Source: Desulfobacterales bacterium
Lineage (GTDB): Bacteria > Desulfobacterota > Desulfobacteria > Desulfobacterales > Desulfosalsimonadaceae
NCBI GenBank assembly: GCA_018334555.1
Contig: JAGXLR010000011.1
Coordinates: 1-33,259 of the forward strand
Length of the DNA stretch: 33,259 nucleotides
Direction: 5' to 3'
In this document: one piece after another, positions 26,824 to 33,259 of the stretch
Layout of the letters: every line of letters begins with the position of its first letter
How positions within the stretch are numbered: the stretch's first letter is position 1
Position numbers and translations under genes: made by a program
Notes under the pieces: model-generated
Databases searched by the model: none
The model's input: only the letters and a program-made list of their open reading frames with translations
What the model was told of the DNA's origin: nothing

Positions 26824-27693
26824 ATGAAAAAACTAAAGATCATTATCATTACCGGTCTGTCAGGATCAGGAAAAAGCATAGCCATGGCAGCGCTTGAAGA
26901 CGCCGGTTTCTACTGCGTAGACAATCTGCCCGCCGAACTGCTGCCAAAATTCCTCGAACTGCCGATTCAACGGGATGCGAATATCCAGGGTCTGGCAGTC
27001 GTCATGGACCTGCGGGAAAAGCGGTTTTTATCCACGTATCCAACGGTAGTGGATGAGCTTCGACAAAAAAACTATAGCTTCGAGATCCTTTTTCTGGAAG
27101 CCGATGAAACCGTGCTGCTCAAGCGATACAGTGAGACCCGGCGGCACCATCCGCTGGCCCAGGACAAACCCCTGCTTGAAGGTATCCGGGAAGAAAAGGA
27201 GCTGCTGGAGCCATTAAAAGGCTCTGCCAGCCGGGTGATCGATACCTCCGAATACAATATCCATGCCTTAAAATCGATCATCTTTGATATTGCCAAAAGC
27301 AGCCTGGAAACCATGCCGATGCGCATCCATGTCATCTCGTTCGGTTTCAAGCACGGCACTCCGCCGGATACGGATATCATGATGGATGTCCGGTTTCTTG
27401 CCAACCCGTTTTTCGTCTCCCATCTCAAATCGAAAAACGGCAGAGATGAAGCGGTGAAACACTTCGTTCTGAACAACTCCCTGGCAACCGAATTCAATTA
27501 TAAATTCCAGGATCTCCTCAACTTTCTCATTCCCCTGTTTGAGAAAGAGGGCAAAGCGTATTTAACCATTGCCATTGGCTGTACTGGCGGTCAGCATCGG
27601 TCGGTCGTGATTGCTGAAGCCATCTATGAGAATATCAAGCGCCCGGGACGTCCGATCAGCATTACCCACCGGGATATTGACATTCAAACATGA
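26824..27693 (+). CDS. rapZ: RNase adapter / nucleotide-binding protein RapZ
   Basis: The 289-residue P-loop protein has Walker A GLSGSGKS (11-18), a Walker B-like region (VMDLRE), and the C-terminal RNA-binding domain with IGCTGGQHRSVVIAEAIY, the family hallmark. In E. coli RapZ guides RNase E to the GlmZ RNA and senses glucosamine-6-phosphate; outside enterobacteria that RNA is missing, so its target here is unknown. It is conserved next to ptsN. No obvious ribosome site is seen ahead of its ATG. Its stop overlaps the first base of a 15-base tandem duplication that carries the next gene's ribosome site. Confidence 0.95.
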   Translation: MKKLKIIIITGLSGSGKSIAMAALEDAGFYCVDNLPAELLPKFLELPIQRDANIQGLAVVMDLREKRFLSTYPTVVDELRQKNYSFEILFLEADETVLLKRYSETRRHHPLAQDKPLLEGIREEKELLEPLKGSASRVIDTSEYNIHALKSIIFDIAKSSLETMPMRIHVISFGFKHGTPPDTDIMMDVRFLANPFFVSHLKSKNGRDEAVKHFVLNNSLATEFNYKFQDLLNFLIPLFEKEGKAYLTIAIGCTGGQHRSVVIAEAIYENIKRPGRPISITHRDIDIQT

Positions 27694-27722
27694 TTCAAGG
27701 AGAGATAATTCAAGGAGAGATA
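27693..27722 (+). repeat. Tandem 15-base duplication carrying the ribosome-binding site of the EIIA-Man gene
   Basis: ATTCAAGGAGAGATA occurs twice head to tail (27693-27707 and 27708-27722). Each copy holds AAGGAGAGAT, a near-perfect Shine-Dalgarno sequence; the second is correctly placed for the ATG at 27722. The rapZ stop TGA ends at the first base of copy one. The unit matches exactly in both copies, suggesting a recent slippage event. Confidence 0.85.
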
Positions 27723-28138
27723 TGGTTGGTATCGTCATCGTCACCCACGGTCAGTTTGGTGATATATTAATCGACACCGCTGAGTTGATTTTTGATTACC
27801 GGCTGGAGGCTGTGACCGCTGTTTCCATCGATTTAAAAGAACACGTTGAAACTTTGAGAAAAAAAATTAATAATGGAATTAAGGAGGTTAATCAGAATAG
27901 CGGCATACTGATAATGACCGACATGTTCGGGGGGACGCCTTCGAACCTGAGCTATTCATTTCTGGAAGAGGGAAAGATTGAAGTGATCTCGGGGACAAAC
28001 CTGCCGATGCTGATCAAGGCGGTTAACCTGAGGAAAAAAGACAAAGATCTGCATTCAATGGCGAAGACCATTGAAACCGATGGGAAAAAGAGTATTTCTC
28101 TGGCCAGCGATCTGGTAAAGGGTAACAAACGGGAATGA
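27722..28138 (+). CDS. Mannose-family PTS EIIA domain protein
   Basis: The 138-residue single-domain protein of the mannose/sorbose EIIA family has its phospho-accepting histidine H9 in VTHGQFG and the MTDMFGGTPSNLS active-site loop (about 66-78). The start is the ATG 27722, placed by the AAGGAGA site; the frame extends upstream inside rapZ. No EIIB, EIIC or EIID follows, so it probably serves regulation with the neighbouring EIIA-Ntr rather than transport. In Desulfobacterota such lone EIIA-Man genes are common next to rapZ. Its stop overlaps the rimI ATG (ATGA). Confidence 0.92.
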   Translation: MVGIVIVTHGQFGDILIDTAELIFDYRLEAVTAVSIDLKEHVETLRKKINNGIKEVNQNSGILIMTDMFGGTPSNLSYSFLEEGKIEVISGTNLPMLIKAVNLRKKDKDLHSMAKTIETDGKKSISLASDLVKGNKRE

Positions 28139-28602
28139 GTCAGATACGGATGACCCCCATGGCCATCAATGACATAAATGATGTGGTCGCTATTGAGAAA
28201 AGGGCTTTTAAAAACCCATGGGGTAAGCTGGCCTTTATAAATGAACTGGCGTGCAATGGGGCATACAACTTTGTATTGAAGACGGGTCAGCGGCAGCATT
28301 TGATCGCCTACTTCTGTTTTCGTCTGATTATGGCTGAACTGCATGTGCTTAAAGTGGCTGTCACCGAAGAATATCGGAATAAAGGCATCGCCTCTTACTT
28401 TTTCCGTCGATGCCTTAACGCCATTCCTGATAAGTTTGACCTGGCCTTTCTGGAGGTCAGGCCTTCAAATATCGCAGCGATTCGATTATATAAAAAACTC
28501 GGGTTCTCCGTGAATGGAAAACGCCCCGGCTATTATACGGACACGGACGAAGATGCAATTATGATGGGAAAAATATTCAAAGGAGGTTCCTATGGGTGCT
28601 AA
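28135..28602 (+). CDS. rimI: RimI-like ribosomal-protein/N-alpha GNAT acetyltransferase
   Basis: The 155-residue GNAT protein has VTEEYRNKGIASYFF (acetyl-CoA pyrophosphate loop, about 79-93) and LEVRPSNIAAIRLYKKLGF (about 105-123), the typical RimI C-terminal half. It is predicted to acetylate a protein N-terminus, classically that of ribosomal protein S18. It is coupled to the EIIA-Man gene by an ATGA overlap, and its end overlaps the gap start by 11 bases. Confidence 0.85.
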   Translation: MSQIRMTPMAINDINDVVAIEKRAFKNPWGKLAFINELACNGAYNFVLKTGQRQHLIAYFCFRLIMAELHVLKVAVTEEYRNKGIASYFFRRCLNAIPDKFDLAFLEVRPSNIAAIRLYKKLGFSVNGKRPGYYTDTDEDAIMMGKIFKGGSYGC

Positions 28603-29596
28603 AATAGCTATTAACGGTATGGGAAGAATCGGTCGAATGGTGTTTCGGGCCGCCTTGAATCGTCAGAATATCGAAATCGTCGCAGTCAATGATCTGATGG
28701 ACCCGGCCACCATGGCGCATCTGTTAACGTTTGACTCGGTGCATGAGAAGCTTGACGTTCCGATTCAGCCGAAGGAAAACGCGATCGAGGTCAATGGCAG
28801 GTCCATCGCCGTCCATTCAGAAAAAGACCCCGCCGCCCTGCCGTGGAAAAATTACGGCGTGGATATTGTGGCTGAATGCACCGGGCTTTTCCGGGATAAG
28901 CAAAGCGCGGGAAAGCACATCGAAGCCGGCGCCAAAAAAGTGATCATCTCCGCTCCGGCAAAAGAGCCCGATTTGACGATCGTGCTGGGAGTCAATGAGA
29001 ATACATATGATCCGGCCAGTCATCACATAATATCCAATGCCTCCTGCACGACCAACTGCCTGGCACCGGTAGCAAAGGTTCTGAATGATGAATTCGGCAT
29101 CACATCCGGCATAATGACGACGGTACATTCCTATACCGGGGACCAGCAGCTTCTTGACGGGCCGCACAAGGATTTACGGCGGGCGCGATCGGCCGCCGTT
29201 TCGATGATCCCGACGACAACCGGAGCGGCAAAAGCCGTCGGCCTGGTCATCCCCGAACTCCAAGGGAAACTAAACGGGCTTGCGATTCGTGTGCCAACCG
29301 CCAATGTTTCAATCGTCGATCTCGTGGCCAACCTGAACAAATCCGATGTCACTGCCGATGATGTCAAAAAGGCCCTGAAGACCGCGTCCGAAGGCGCTCT
29401 GTCGGGGATTCTGGGCTACAACGAGACGCCGCTGGTTTCATGCGATTTCAACGGGTCAAAGCTCTCCTCCATTGTTGATGCGGACTTGACCTATATGATA
29501 GGAAATATGGTCAAGGTCCTCTCCTGGTATGATAATGAGGCCGGATATTCGGAACGGATGGTGGATCTCGCTGAGATGGTGGCCGGAAAACTTTGA
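28592..29596 (+). CDS. gap: Glyceraldehyde-3-phosphate dehydrogenase, type I
   Basis: The 334-residue tetrameric glycolytic/gluconeogenic enzyme. NAD fold at AINGMGRIGRMVFRA (6-20) with D34 near the position that favours NAD over NADP; catalytic C152 in NASCTTNCLAPV; YTGDQQLLDGPHKDLRRARSAA and WYDNEAGYSERMVDL are canonical. A full AAAGGAGG site precedes the ATG within the end of rimI. The next real gene, tpiA, catalyses the neighbouring step, so the two form a glycolytic pair. Confidence 0.97.
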   Translation: MGAKIAINGMGRIGRMVFRAALNRQNIEIVAVNDLMDPATMAHLLTFDSVHEKLDVPIQPKENAIEVNGRSIAVHSEKDPAALPWKNYGVDIVAECTGLFRDKQSAGKHIEAGAKKVIISAPAKEPDLTIVLGVNENTYDPASHHIISNASCTTNCLAPVAKVLNDEFGITSGIMTTVHSYTGDQQLLDGPHKDLRRARSAAVSMIPTTTGAAKAVGLVIPELQGKLNGLAIRVPTANVSIVDLVANLNKSDVTADDVKKALKTASEGALSGILGYNETPLVSCDFNGSKLSSIVDADLTYMIGNMVKVLSWYDNEAGYSERMVDLAEMVAGKL

Positions 29597-29606
29597 TGGA
29601 ATACCA

Positions 29607-29723
29607 ATGAAGCCGCAAAAAAGAGAATTTTGGGTCCTGACGGCGCCCGCAGTTTTTCTTTTATGCGGGTTTGCCCTAAGCGCATTGACAGGAGGTAATA
29701 TATGGCGTCTCGTAAACCGCTAA
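29607..29723 (+). CDS. Possible 38-residue membrane peptide between gap and tpiA
   Basis: An ATG at 29607 preceded by GATGGA opens a 38-codon frame with one hydrophobic stretch (about 9-28, including VLTAPAVFLLCGFALSAL) and a basic start. It ends 22 bases inside tpiA in another frame, and a 6-bp hairpin lies within it. I do not recognise it. It may be a chance frame or a real coupled microprotein. Confidence 0.25.
   Translation: MKPQKREFWVLTAPAVFLLCGFALSALTGGNIWRLVNR
29646..29669 (+). terminator. Possible hairpin between gap and tpiA
   Basis: CCCGCA (29646-29651) pairs with TGCGGG (29664-29669) over a 12-base T-rich loop, followed by TTTG. The stem is short, so if it acts at all it would give partial attenuation or mRNA processing between gap and tpiA. 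Confidence 0.25.
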
Positions 29724-30463
29724 TTGCCGGAAATTGGAAAATGTTCAAGACCTGTCCGGAGGCCGAAACGACGAGCCGGCAACTGGTCGAGAGGGTTGGC
29801 GATGTCAGTTCGGTGGATATAATGATCGCCCCGCCCTTCACCGCACTGGCAGTTGTTTCCAAGGCCATTGAGGGCTCTTCTATGGAACTCGGCGCCCAGA
29901 ATTTGTACTGGGAAAAGGAAGGCGCTTTTACCGGCGAAGTATCCGCCCCGATGATCGCCTCTGCCGGATGCAGATATGTAATTATCGGCCATTCTGAAAG
30001 GCGACAGTTCTTCGGCGAGACCGATGCAGGCGTCAATAAAAAGATCCAAGCGGCATTTGAAGCCTCCCTGATTCCTGTTGTCTGCGTGGGAGAGACGGAA
30101 CCCGAGCGGGATTCGGGAAAAACATTTTCAGTGCTTGACAAACAAATACAGGAAGGGTTAAAAGATTTAAATTTAAATACGTCAAATCCACCGGTTATCG
30201 CCTACGAGCCGGTATGGGCCATCGGCACGGGAAAAACGGCGCAGCCGGAACAAGCTCAGGAGGCCCATGCGTATATTCGTAAATTGATTTCGCAGGGGTT
30301 TGGCGACGAGTTGGCTAGCGCCATACGCATCCTGTATGGAGGGAGCGTTAAACCCGGCAATATCGCCGAACTGATGGCACTTCCGGATATTGACGGGGCC
30401 CTGGTGGGAGGGGCCAGCCTAAAACCGGAAACTTTCAGTGAAATTATTCATTATCGAACATGA
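29702..30463 (+). CDS. tpiA: Triosephosphate isomerase
   Basis: The 253-residue TIM-barrel enzyme interconverts dihydroxyacetone phosphate and glyceraldehyde 3-phosphate. Catalytic N11 and K13 in GNWKMFK, H97 in IIGHSERR, and E169 in AYEPVWAIGTG are all present, with LYGGSVKPGN as phosphate loop. A CAGGAGGT site precedes the ATG. It lies between gap and secG; tpiA-secG adjacency is widespread in bacteria. Confidence 0.97.
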   Translation: MASRKPLIAGNWKMFKTCPEAETTSRQLVERVGDVSSVDIMIAPPFTALAVVSKAIEGSSMELGAQNLYWEKEGAFTGEVSAPMIASAGCRYVIIGHSERRQFFGETDAGVNKKIQAAFEASLIPVVCVGETEPERDSGKTFSVLDKQIQEGLKDLNLNTSNPPVIAYEPVWAIGTGKTAQPEQAQEAHAYIRKLISQGFGDELASAIRILYGGSVKPGNIAELMALPDIDGALVGGASLKPETFSEIIHYRT

Positions 30464-30482
30464 AAGATTTAAAACCTGACCT

Positions 30483-30884
30483 ATGTCTATATTGATTCTT
30501 ATCGTTCATTTGCTTGTCAGTTTTGCGCTGATTGCGATTGTTCTTCTGCAAACCGGCAAGGGCGCCGACATGGGCGCCGTTTTTGGAGGGGCCGGCAACC
30601 AGACCCTTTTTGGCAATACCGGCGCGACAACGTTTCTGGGCAAGGCCACAACGGTTGCCGCTATTATATTTATGCTCACCTCGTTGAGCCTTGCCTACAT
30701 ATCCAGAGGTGGAAATGATTCTGTTGTCTCCGATGTTCAACCGGCGGCCCAACAGACGCAGACGTTGCCTGCAGATGCCCAGCAAAGCCAAAAGGCAGCA
30801 GACAAGCCGGCTTCACCGCCGGCCGGTGAAAAAACAGGAACAGGTTCAGAAAGCGGCCAGCAGGCAACACCTCAATCTCAATAG
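30483..30884 (+). CDS. secG: Protein-export membrane protein SecG
   Basis: The 133-residue subunit of the SecYEG translocon has two membrane helices (about 3-20 and 56-76) flanking the conserved loop QTGKGADMGAVFGGAGNQTLFGNTGATTFLGK (20-51). The C-terminal 50 residues are Gln/Pro/Ala/Ser-rich and variable, as usual in proteobacterial SecG. It starts 19 bases after tpiA; its stop ends one base before the tRNA gene, so the mRNA must be processed at the tRNA 5' end. Confidence 0.95.
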   Translation: MSILILIVHLLVSFALIAIVLLQTGKGADMGAVFGGAGNQTLFGNTGATTFLGKATTVAAIIFMLTSLSLAYISRGGNDSVVSDVQPAAQQTQTLPADAQQSQKAADKPASPPAGEKTGTGSESGQQATPQSQ

Positions 30885-30885
30885 T

Positions 30886-30971
30886 GCCGAAGTGGTGGAA
30901 ATGGTAGACACGCTATCTTGAGGGGGTAGTGGGTAACGCCCGTGCCGGTTCAAGTCCGGCCTTCGGCACCA
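30886..30971 (+). tRNA. tRNA-Leu (anticodon GAG), CCA encoded
   Basis: An 86-base class II tRNA. The acceptor arms GCCGAAG (30886-30892) and CTTCGGC (30961-30967) pair perfectly; discriminator A and an encoded CCA follow. The anticodon stem CTATC/GGTAG closes a seven-base loop with anticodon GAG. A long variable arm (TGGGTAACGCCCG) and the T arm GCCGG-TTCAAGT-CCGGC confirm leucine. It reads CUC and CUU codons. The first base lies one nucleotide after the secG stop. E. coli has the same neighbour pair (secG-leuU, also GAG). Confidence 0.97.
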
Positions 30972-31024
30972 CTTAAAACCTAAATTGAACCCTGACAATC
31001 TCGTAGAATGCGGGCAGGTAAAAA

Positions 31025-31216
31025 TTGAATTCCGGAACATTGCCTCCCAGGATCCGTAAAGTTTATAAGACGCTGCATTTCTATACGATCAAGCTCCCGT
31101 TTATTTATATCATGATACCGATCGGATTTATTTTCGAATATCTGATCACATGGCCGTTTATCCTCCTTGTGCTTCTGGACCGTGGCTCATCCGGCAGATC
31201 CCGCCGCAACCGTTAG
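31025..31216 (+). CDS. Small membrane protein of unknown function
   Basis: A 63-codon frame beginning at TTG 31025, with GGCAGG seven to eight bases ahead. A basic N-terminus is followed by a long hydrophobic region (about 21-51, including FIYIMIPIGFIFEYLITWPF) that could be one long or two short helices, then a basic Arg/Ser tail. I do not recognise it. It is the first frame after the tRNA. The non-ATG start and lack of known relatives make it uncertain. Confidence 0.4.
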   Translation: MNSGTLPPRIRKVYKTLHFYTIKLPFIYIMIPIGFIFEYLITWPFILLVLLDRGSSGRSRRNR

Positions 31217-31513
31217 ACCCCGCTTCAGACGGCAATCAAGCGAGAATTCCAATGACCAAAATTCAAAACAACGGGGCATTCGACAAAAGAGAGGTGTTTT
31301 AAAAACTGGGATTTAACCAACCTTGTATCTTTCCCCTTTCCCCTTAACCTAATACCCAATGTATATTGTTCTGGTTGCCGCCATTTTAACCAACGATAAC
31401 GGTATCGAGCGATTGTTACGAAACCGTCAGGAAACGGGAACTATTTGACAATATAGCCCGATCATTTTAAATTTAAATTAAATAACCTTATTTCAACCAG
31501 CGGGAATTCAACA
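31217..31513. other. Gene-free stretch
   Basis: No convincing coding frame, RNA gene or strong promoter was found in these roughly 300 bases. They contain pyrimidine-rich CCCTTTCCCCTT and AT-rich tracts near 31470-31495. The sequence looks like ordinary spacer ahead of the CULT-domain gene. Confidence 0.5.
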
Positions 31514-31927
31514 TTGCTAAATAAATATTTTTTCCGAACATCGATGCGGGGCGGAAAATCTGAGGCCCATGTGAAGGAAAAAACGGAGCAAAAAGAGGAT
31601 GAATATGAGGCCCCCTTTTATCTCTGCCGTCAATGCCTGAACCCAATCACGCCGAAATCTGCAAAAATCAATGTCAATGGTTCGCATCAGCATACATTCG
31701 CCAATCCGCATGGTATGGTATTTGATATCGGCTGTTTCAGTGATGCCGAAGGATGTGGGGCGGTTGGCCTGCCGACAGATGAATTTTCCTGGTTCGCCGG
31801 GTATAAATGGCGGGTCGTCCTTTGCCGGGCGTGCCTGATCCATATGGGCTGGTTGTTTACCCCCTCCAGCGGCAGCGACAGTTTCTTTGGTTTGATACTG
31901 GACCATCTGATTGAATCCGGAAACTAG
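31514..31927 (+). CDS. CULT-domain protein (bacterial cereblon-like)
   Basis: Up to 137 residues. From about residue 35 to the end it follows the CULT fold, known from the thalidomide-binding domain of human cereblon and from small bacterial proteins such as the Magnetospirillum homologue. A zinc site is formed by C38/C41 (LCRQC) and C104/C107 (LCRAC). The ligand pocket has three tryptophans: W93 (FSWF), W99 (YKW) and W113 (MGW). HTFANPHG and FFGLILDHLI are also typical. Bacterial CULT proteins bind uracil- or glutarimide-like ligands in vitro, but their physiological role is not established. The start is unsure: TTG 31514 (used here), ATG 31544, or GTG 31571, which has GAGG five bases ahead. 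All leave the domain intact. No partner gene is adjacent. The call is by pattern recognition without a search. Confidence 0.85.
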   Translation: MLNKYFFRTSMRGGKSEAHVKEKTEQKEDEYEAPFYLCRQCLNPITPKSAKINVNGSHQHTFANPHGMVFDIGCFSDAEGCGAVGLPTDEFSWFAGYKWRVVLCRACLIHMGWLFTPSSGSDSFFGLILDHLIESGN

Positions 31928-32058
31928 CGCCGGCTTACCCCAATCTTTTTCGCCCCTGCATGGGCCAAACAGCCAGAATTTTCTTTTATTTTTTATTTAT
32001 CTATAGTAAAAAGGAAATGAAAGGTTCAGTTTTTACCTGATACTTCAGAGAGGTCGGC

Positions 32059-32973
32059 ATGATAAAAAATAAAATTGCCCCTCACCCTAAAAAAATTTTC
32101 TGGCTGGTACTCCTCCTGATCGGGCCTGTCCTCATTGTTTCCGCCGATTATGGCCATTCAGAGATGGTTATGGATGAACTCTCAGAAATACAAGATGCTG
32201 TATTCCATTTATCGCCGCGAGGCTACACATTCGACGCTGAAACAGACAAGACTGATCAGTATATAGACCTCAATCAGGCCGATTTTTTTATCGAAGCTGC
32301 AAAAATCCCGGAAAATCTTGAGGTGGATGGCAATTATCCCTATAGGCTGGTCGACCATGAGGTCCGGGACAATGATCTGGAGATTACCTTAGATTATGCG
32401 CACGCCTGCTCTCCTTATCCGTACAGAGTCTATCTGAGCCGTGACGATATTTTCAAATCTGAATACATTGACAAATCGTTCCCCCGTTCCATGGATGGCA
32501 ATATCACCTACACCCATATTCATGAAGCGCTGGAAGATAAACCGGAATTTAGAAAACGGTTGAATCCGCCGGGGTTTTTCCAGGGTGTCACTAATGCCCG
32601 GGAACCCTATCACCATCAGCGGGTAGACGTGATATATTTTGAGTACACCGAAAGGGAGCTTAGTCAGAGCGAAGCCCTGCATAAAAGTCCCACATCGGGT
32701 GAGGATTGTATTAATGGGTATATGTTGAACGGGCATGTCCGGATCAGCGGTCATATGAGCGTCTGGGTAGGTGACACCCATTTTTTTGACCAATGTTCGT
32801 ATAAAAGTAAAGAGCCCAAATATACGGGCCGATGCGACTGCTCCCCGAAGCCTTCGTCCGAACCGGCTGGAAATCAATTGAATCCGCATTTAAAGGATTG
32901 GAACTTCCCCGTCTGCCCGATTGAAAGAAAAGCGCCGGAATATACGGGCAGTTGTGACTGCAGCAGAAATTAA
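32059..32973 (+). CDS. Secreted protein of unknown function with a duplicated Cys motif
   Basis: The 304-residue protein has a basic N-terminus and hydrophobic signal segment (about 13-29, IFWLVLLLIGPVLIVSA), so it is probably exported to the periplasm or beyond. An AGAGAGG site precedes the ATG. The body (30-240) is acidic and rich in Tyr, Asp and His, with no motif I know. Near the C-terminus a 17-residue unit occurs twice, at 246-262 and 286-302, with the shared pattern C-x7-P-x-YTG-x-CDCS. These six cysteines could form disulfides or bind metal. It is preceded by the CULT-domain gene 131 bases upstream in the same direction; a link is not shown. Confidence 0.8.
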   Translation: MIKNKIAPHPKKIFWLVLLLIGPVLIVSADYGHSEMVMDELSEIQDAVFHLSPRGYTFDAETDKTDQYIDLNQADFFIEAAKIPENLEVDGNYPYRLVDHEVRDNDLEITLDYAHACSPYPYRVYLSRDDIFKSEYIDKSFPRSMDGNITYTHIHEALEDKPEFRKRLNPPGFFQGVTNAREPYHHQRVDVIYFEYTERELSQSEALHKSPTSGEDCINGYMLNGHVRISGHMSVWVGDTHFFDQCSYKSKEPKYTGRCDCSPKPSSEPAGNQLNPHLKDWNFPVCPIERKAPEYTGSCDCSRN

Positions 32974-33154
32974 GCCTGCATCTTTAACCCACTCTTTTTT
33001 CAGGATTTCTACCTCTCCATGCCTTCACCGGCTATCCCGGAGCTCCGGTTTGCGCCTTGAAACTTTTCCGCATATGGTTGATGGCTTCGTAAAAAGCGAT
33101 TTATTGCGCTGGCGCCCCATTTTTGCAGAAAATAACTCTGAAAAGCGTCCGCAT
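32974..33154. other. Gene-free stretch ahead of the terminal repeat
   Basis: No convincing gene. A perfect CCGGAGCTCCGG palindrome (33037-33048) and the segment ATGGCTTCGTAAAAAGCG (from about 33075) are present; the latter resembles interspersed sequences I associate with Desulfobacterota genomes, but this cannot be tested here. Confidence 0.3.
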
Positions 33155-33226
33155 TGTCATTTCGAGCGGTAGCGAGAAATCTTTAACAATCAAGATTCCT
33201 CGTCACTTTCGTTTCTCGGAATGACA
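33155..33226. repeat. Hairpin-forming interspersed repeat (REP/MITE-like)
   Basis: The 72-base element has imperfect terminal inverted repeats TGTCATTTCGAG (33155-33166) and CTCGGAATGACA (33215-33226), one mismatch, and an inner pair GAGAAATCTT/AAGATTCCTC. Folded, it gives a long interrupted stem with a short loop around 33184-33191. Sequences of the type TGTCATTCCGAGCG...GAGGAATCT are familiar as dispersed non-coding repeats in deltaproteobacterial genomes. It carries no gene; mobilisation by a transposase in trans is possible. Confidence 0.7.
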
Positions 33227-33259
33227 GCAGCGGAAGCTTCTAAGATAATATTAAATATT

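Noticed and set aside
30886-31216. tRNA-Leu as a genomic-island attachment site
   Set aside because: No second copy of the tRNA 3' end and no integrase were found in the remaining 2.3 kb, and the downstream genes show no mobile signature.
33037-33048. CCGGAGCTCCGG palindrome as a terminator of the secreted-protein gene
   Set aside because: Stem of only four pairs with a four-base loop and no T-run after it; too weak to call.

Overview
The window looks like a contiguous stretch of chromosome from a Gram-negative anaerobe of the Desulfobacterota (former Deltaproteobacteria, probably Desulfobacterales-like). This is inferred from three things: LPS/Kdo and Lpt genes next to rpoN-hpf-ptsN-rapZ; a DUF39-type homocysteine-forming protein of the kind known from sulfate reducers and methanogens; and a complete methylmalonyl-CoA module typical of propionate/succinate metabolism in these bacteria. 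No phage, IS element, plasmid or CRISPR locus was seen.

Region 1 (1-7.4 kb, minus strand) is a propionyl-/methylmalonyl-CoA operon: methylmalonyl-CoA epimerase, single-chain B12-dependent mutase, MeaB GTPase chaperone, acyl-CoA carboxyltransferase beta subunit, a small accessory protein, and the N-terminal part of a pyruvate/oxaloacetate carboxyltransferase cut by the left edge. A TetR regulator lies directly upstream. Two related palindromes, one on the tetR promoter and one on the operon promoter, suggest that it represses both.

Region 2 (7.4-10.2 kb, minus) holds a GAF-domain GspE/PilB-type ATPase and a small two-helix membrane protein behind a good sigma70-type promoter. Region 3 (10.3-11.8 kb, plus) is a single gene fusing a GNAT acetyltransferase to a nitrilase-family amidohydrolase.

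Region 4 (11.9-20.9 kb, minus) is a tightly packed run: membrane-anchored M23 peptidase, HcyBio/DUF39 protein, signal peptidase I, pyrB, pyrC, PilR-like sigma54 response regulator, and ABC-F ATPase.

Region 5 (21.05-30.97 kb, plus) is a long, dense array that makes and exports LPS (kdsA, kdsC, lptC, lptA, lptB). It continues with sigma54, ribosome hibernation and nitrogen-PTS genes (rpoN, hpf, ptsN, rapZ, a mannose-type EIIA), rimI, glycolysis (gap, tpiA) and secG. It ends in tRNA-Leu(GAG), which starts one base after the secG stop.

Region 6 (31.0-33.26 kb) is sparse: a small membrane ORF, a single-domain CULT protein (bacterial cereblon-like, with the three-tryptophan pocket), a secreted protein with a duplicated cysteine motif, and a hairpin-forming interspersed repeat near the right edge. 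The CULT protein and the twin-operator TetR circuit are the observations most worth following.
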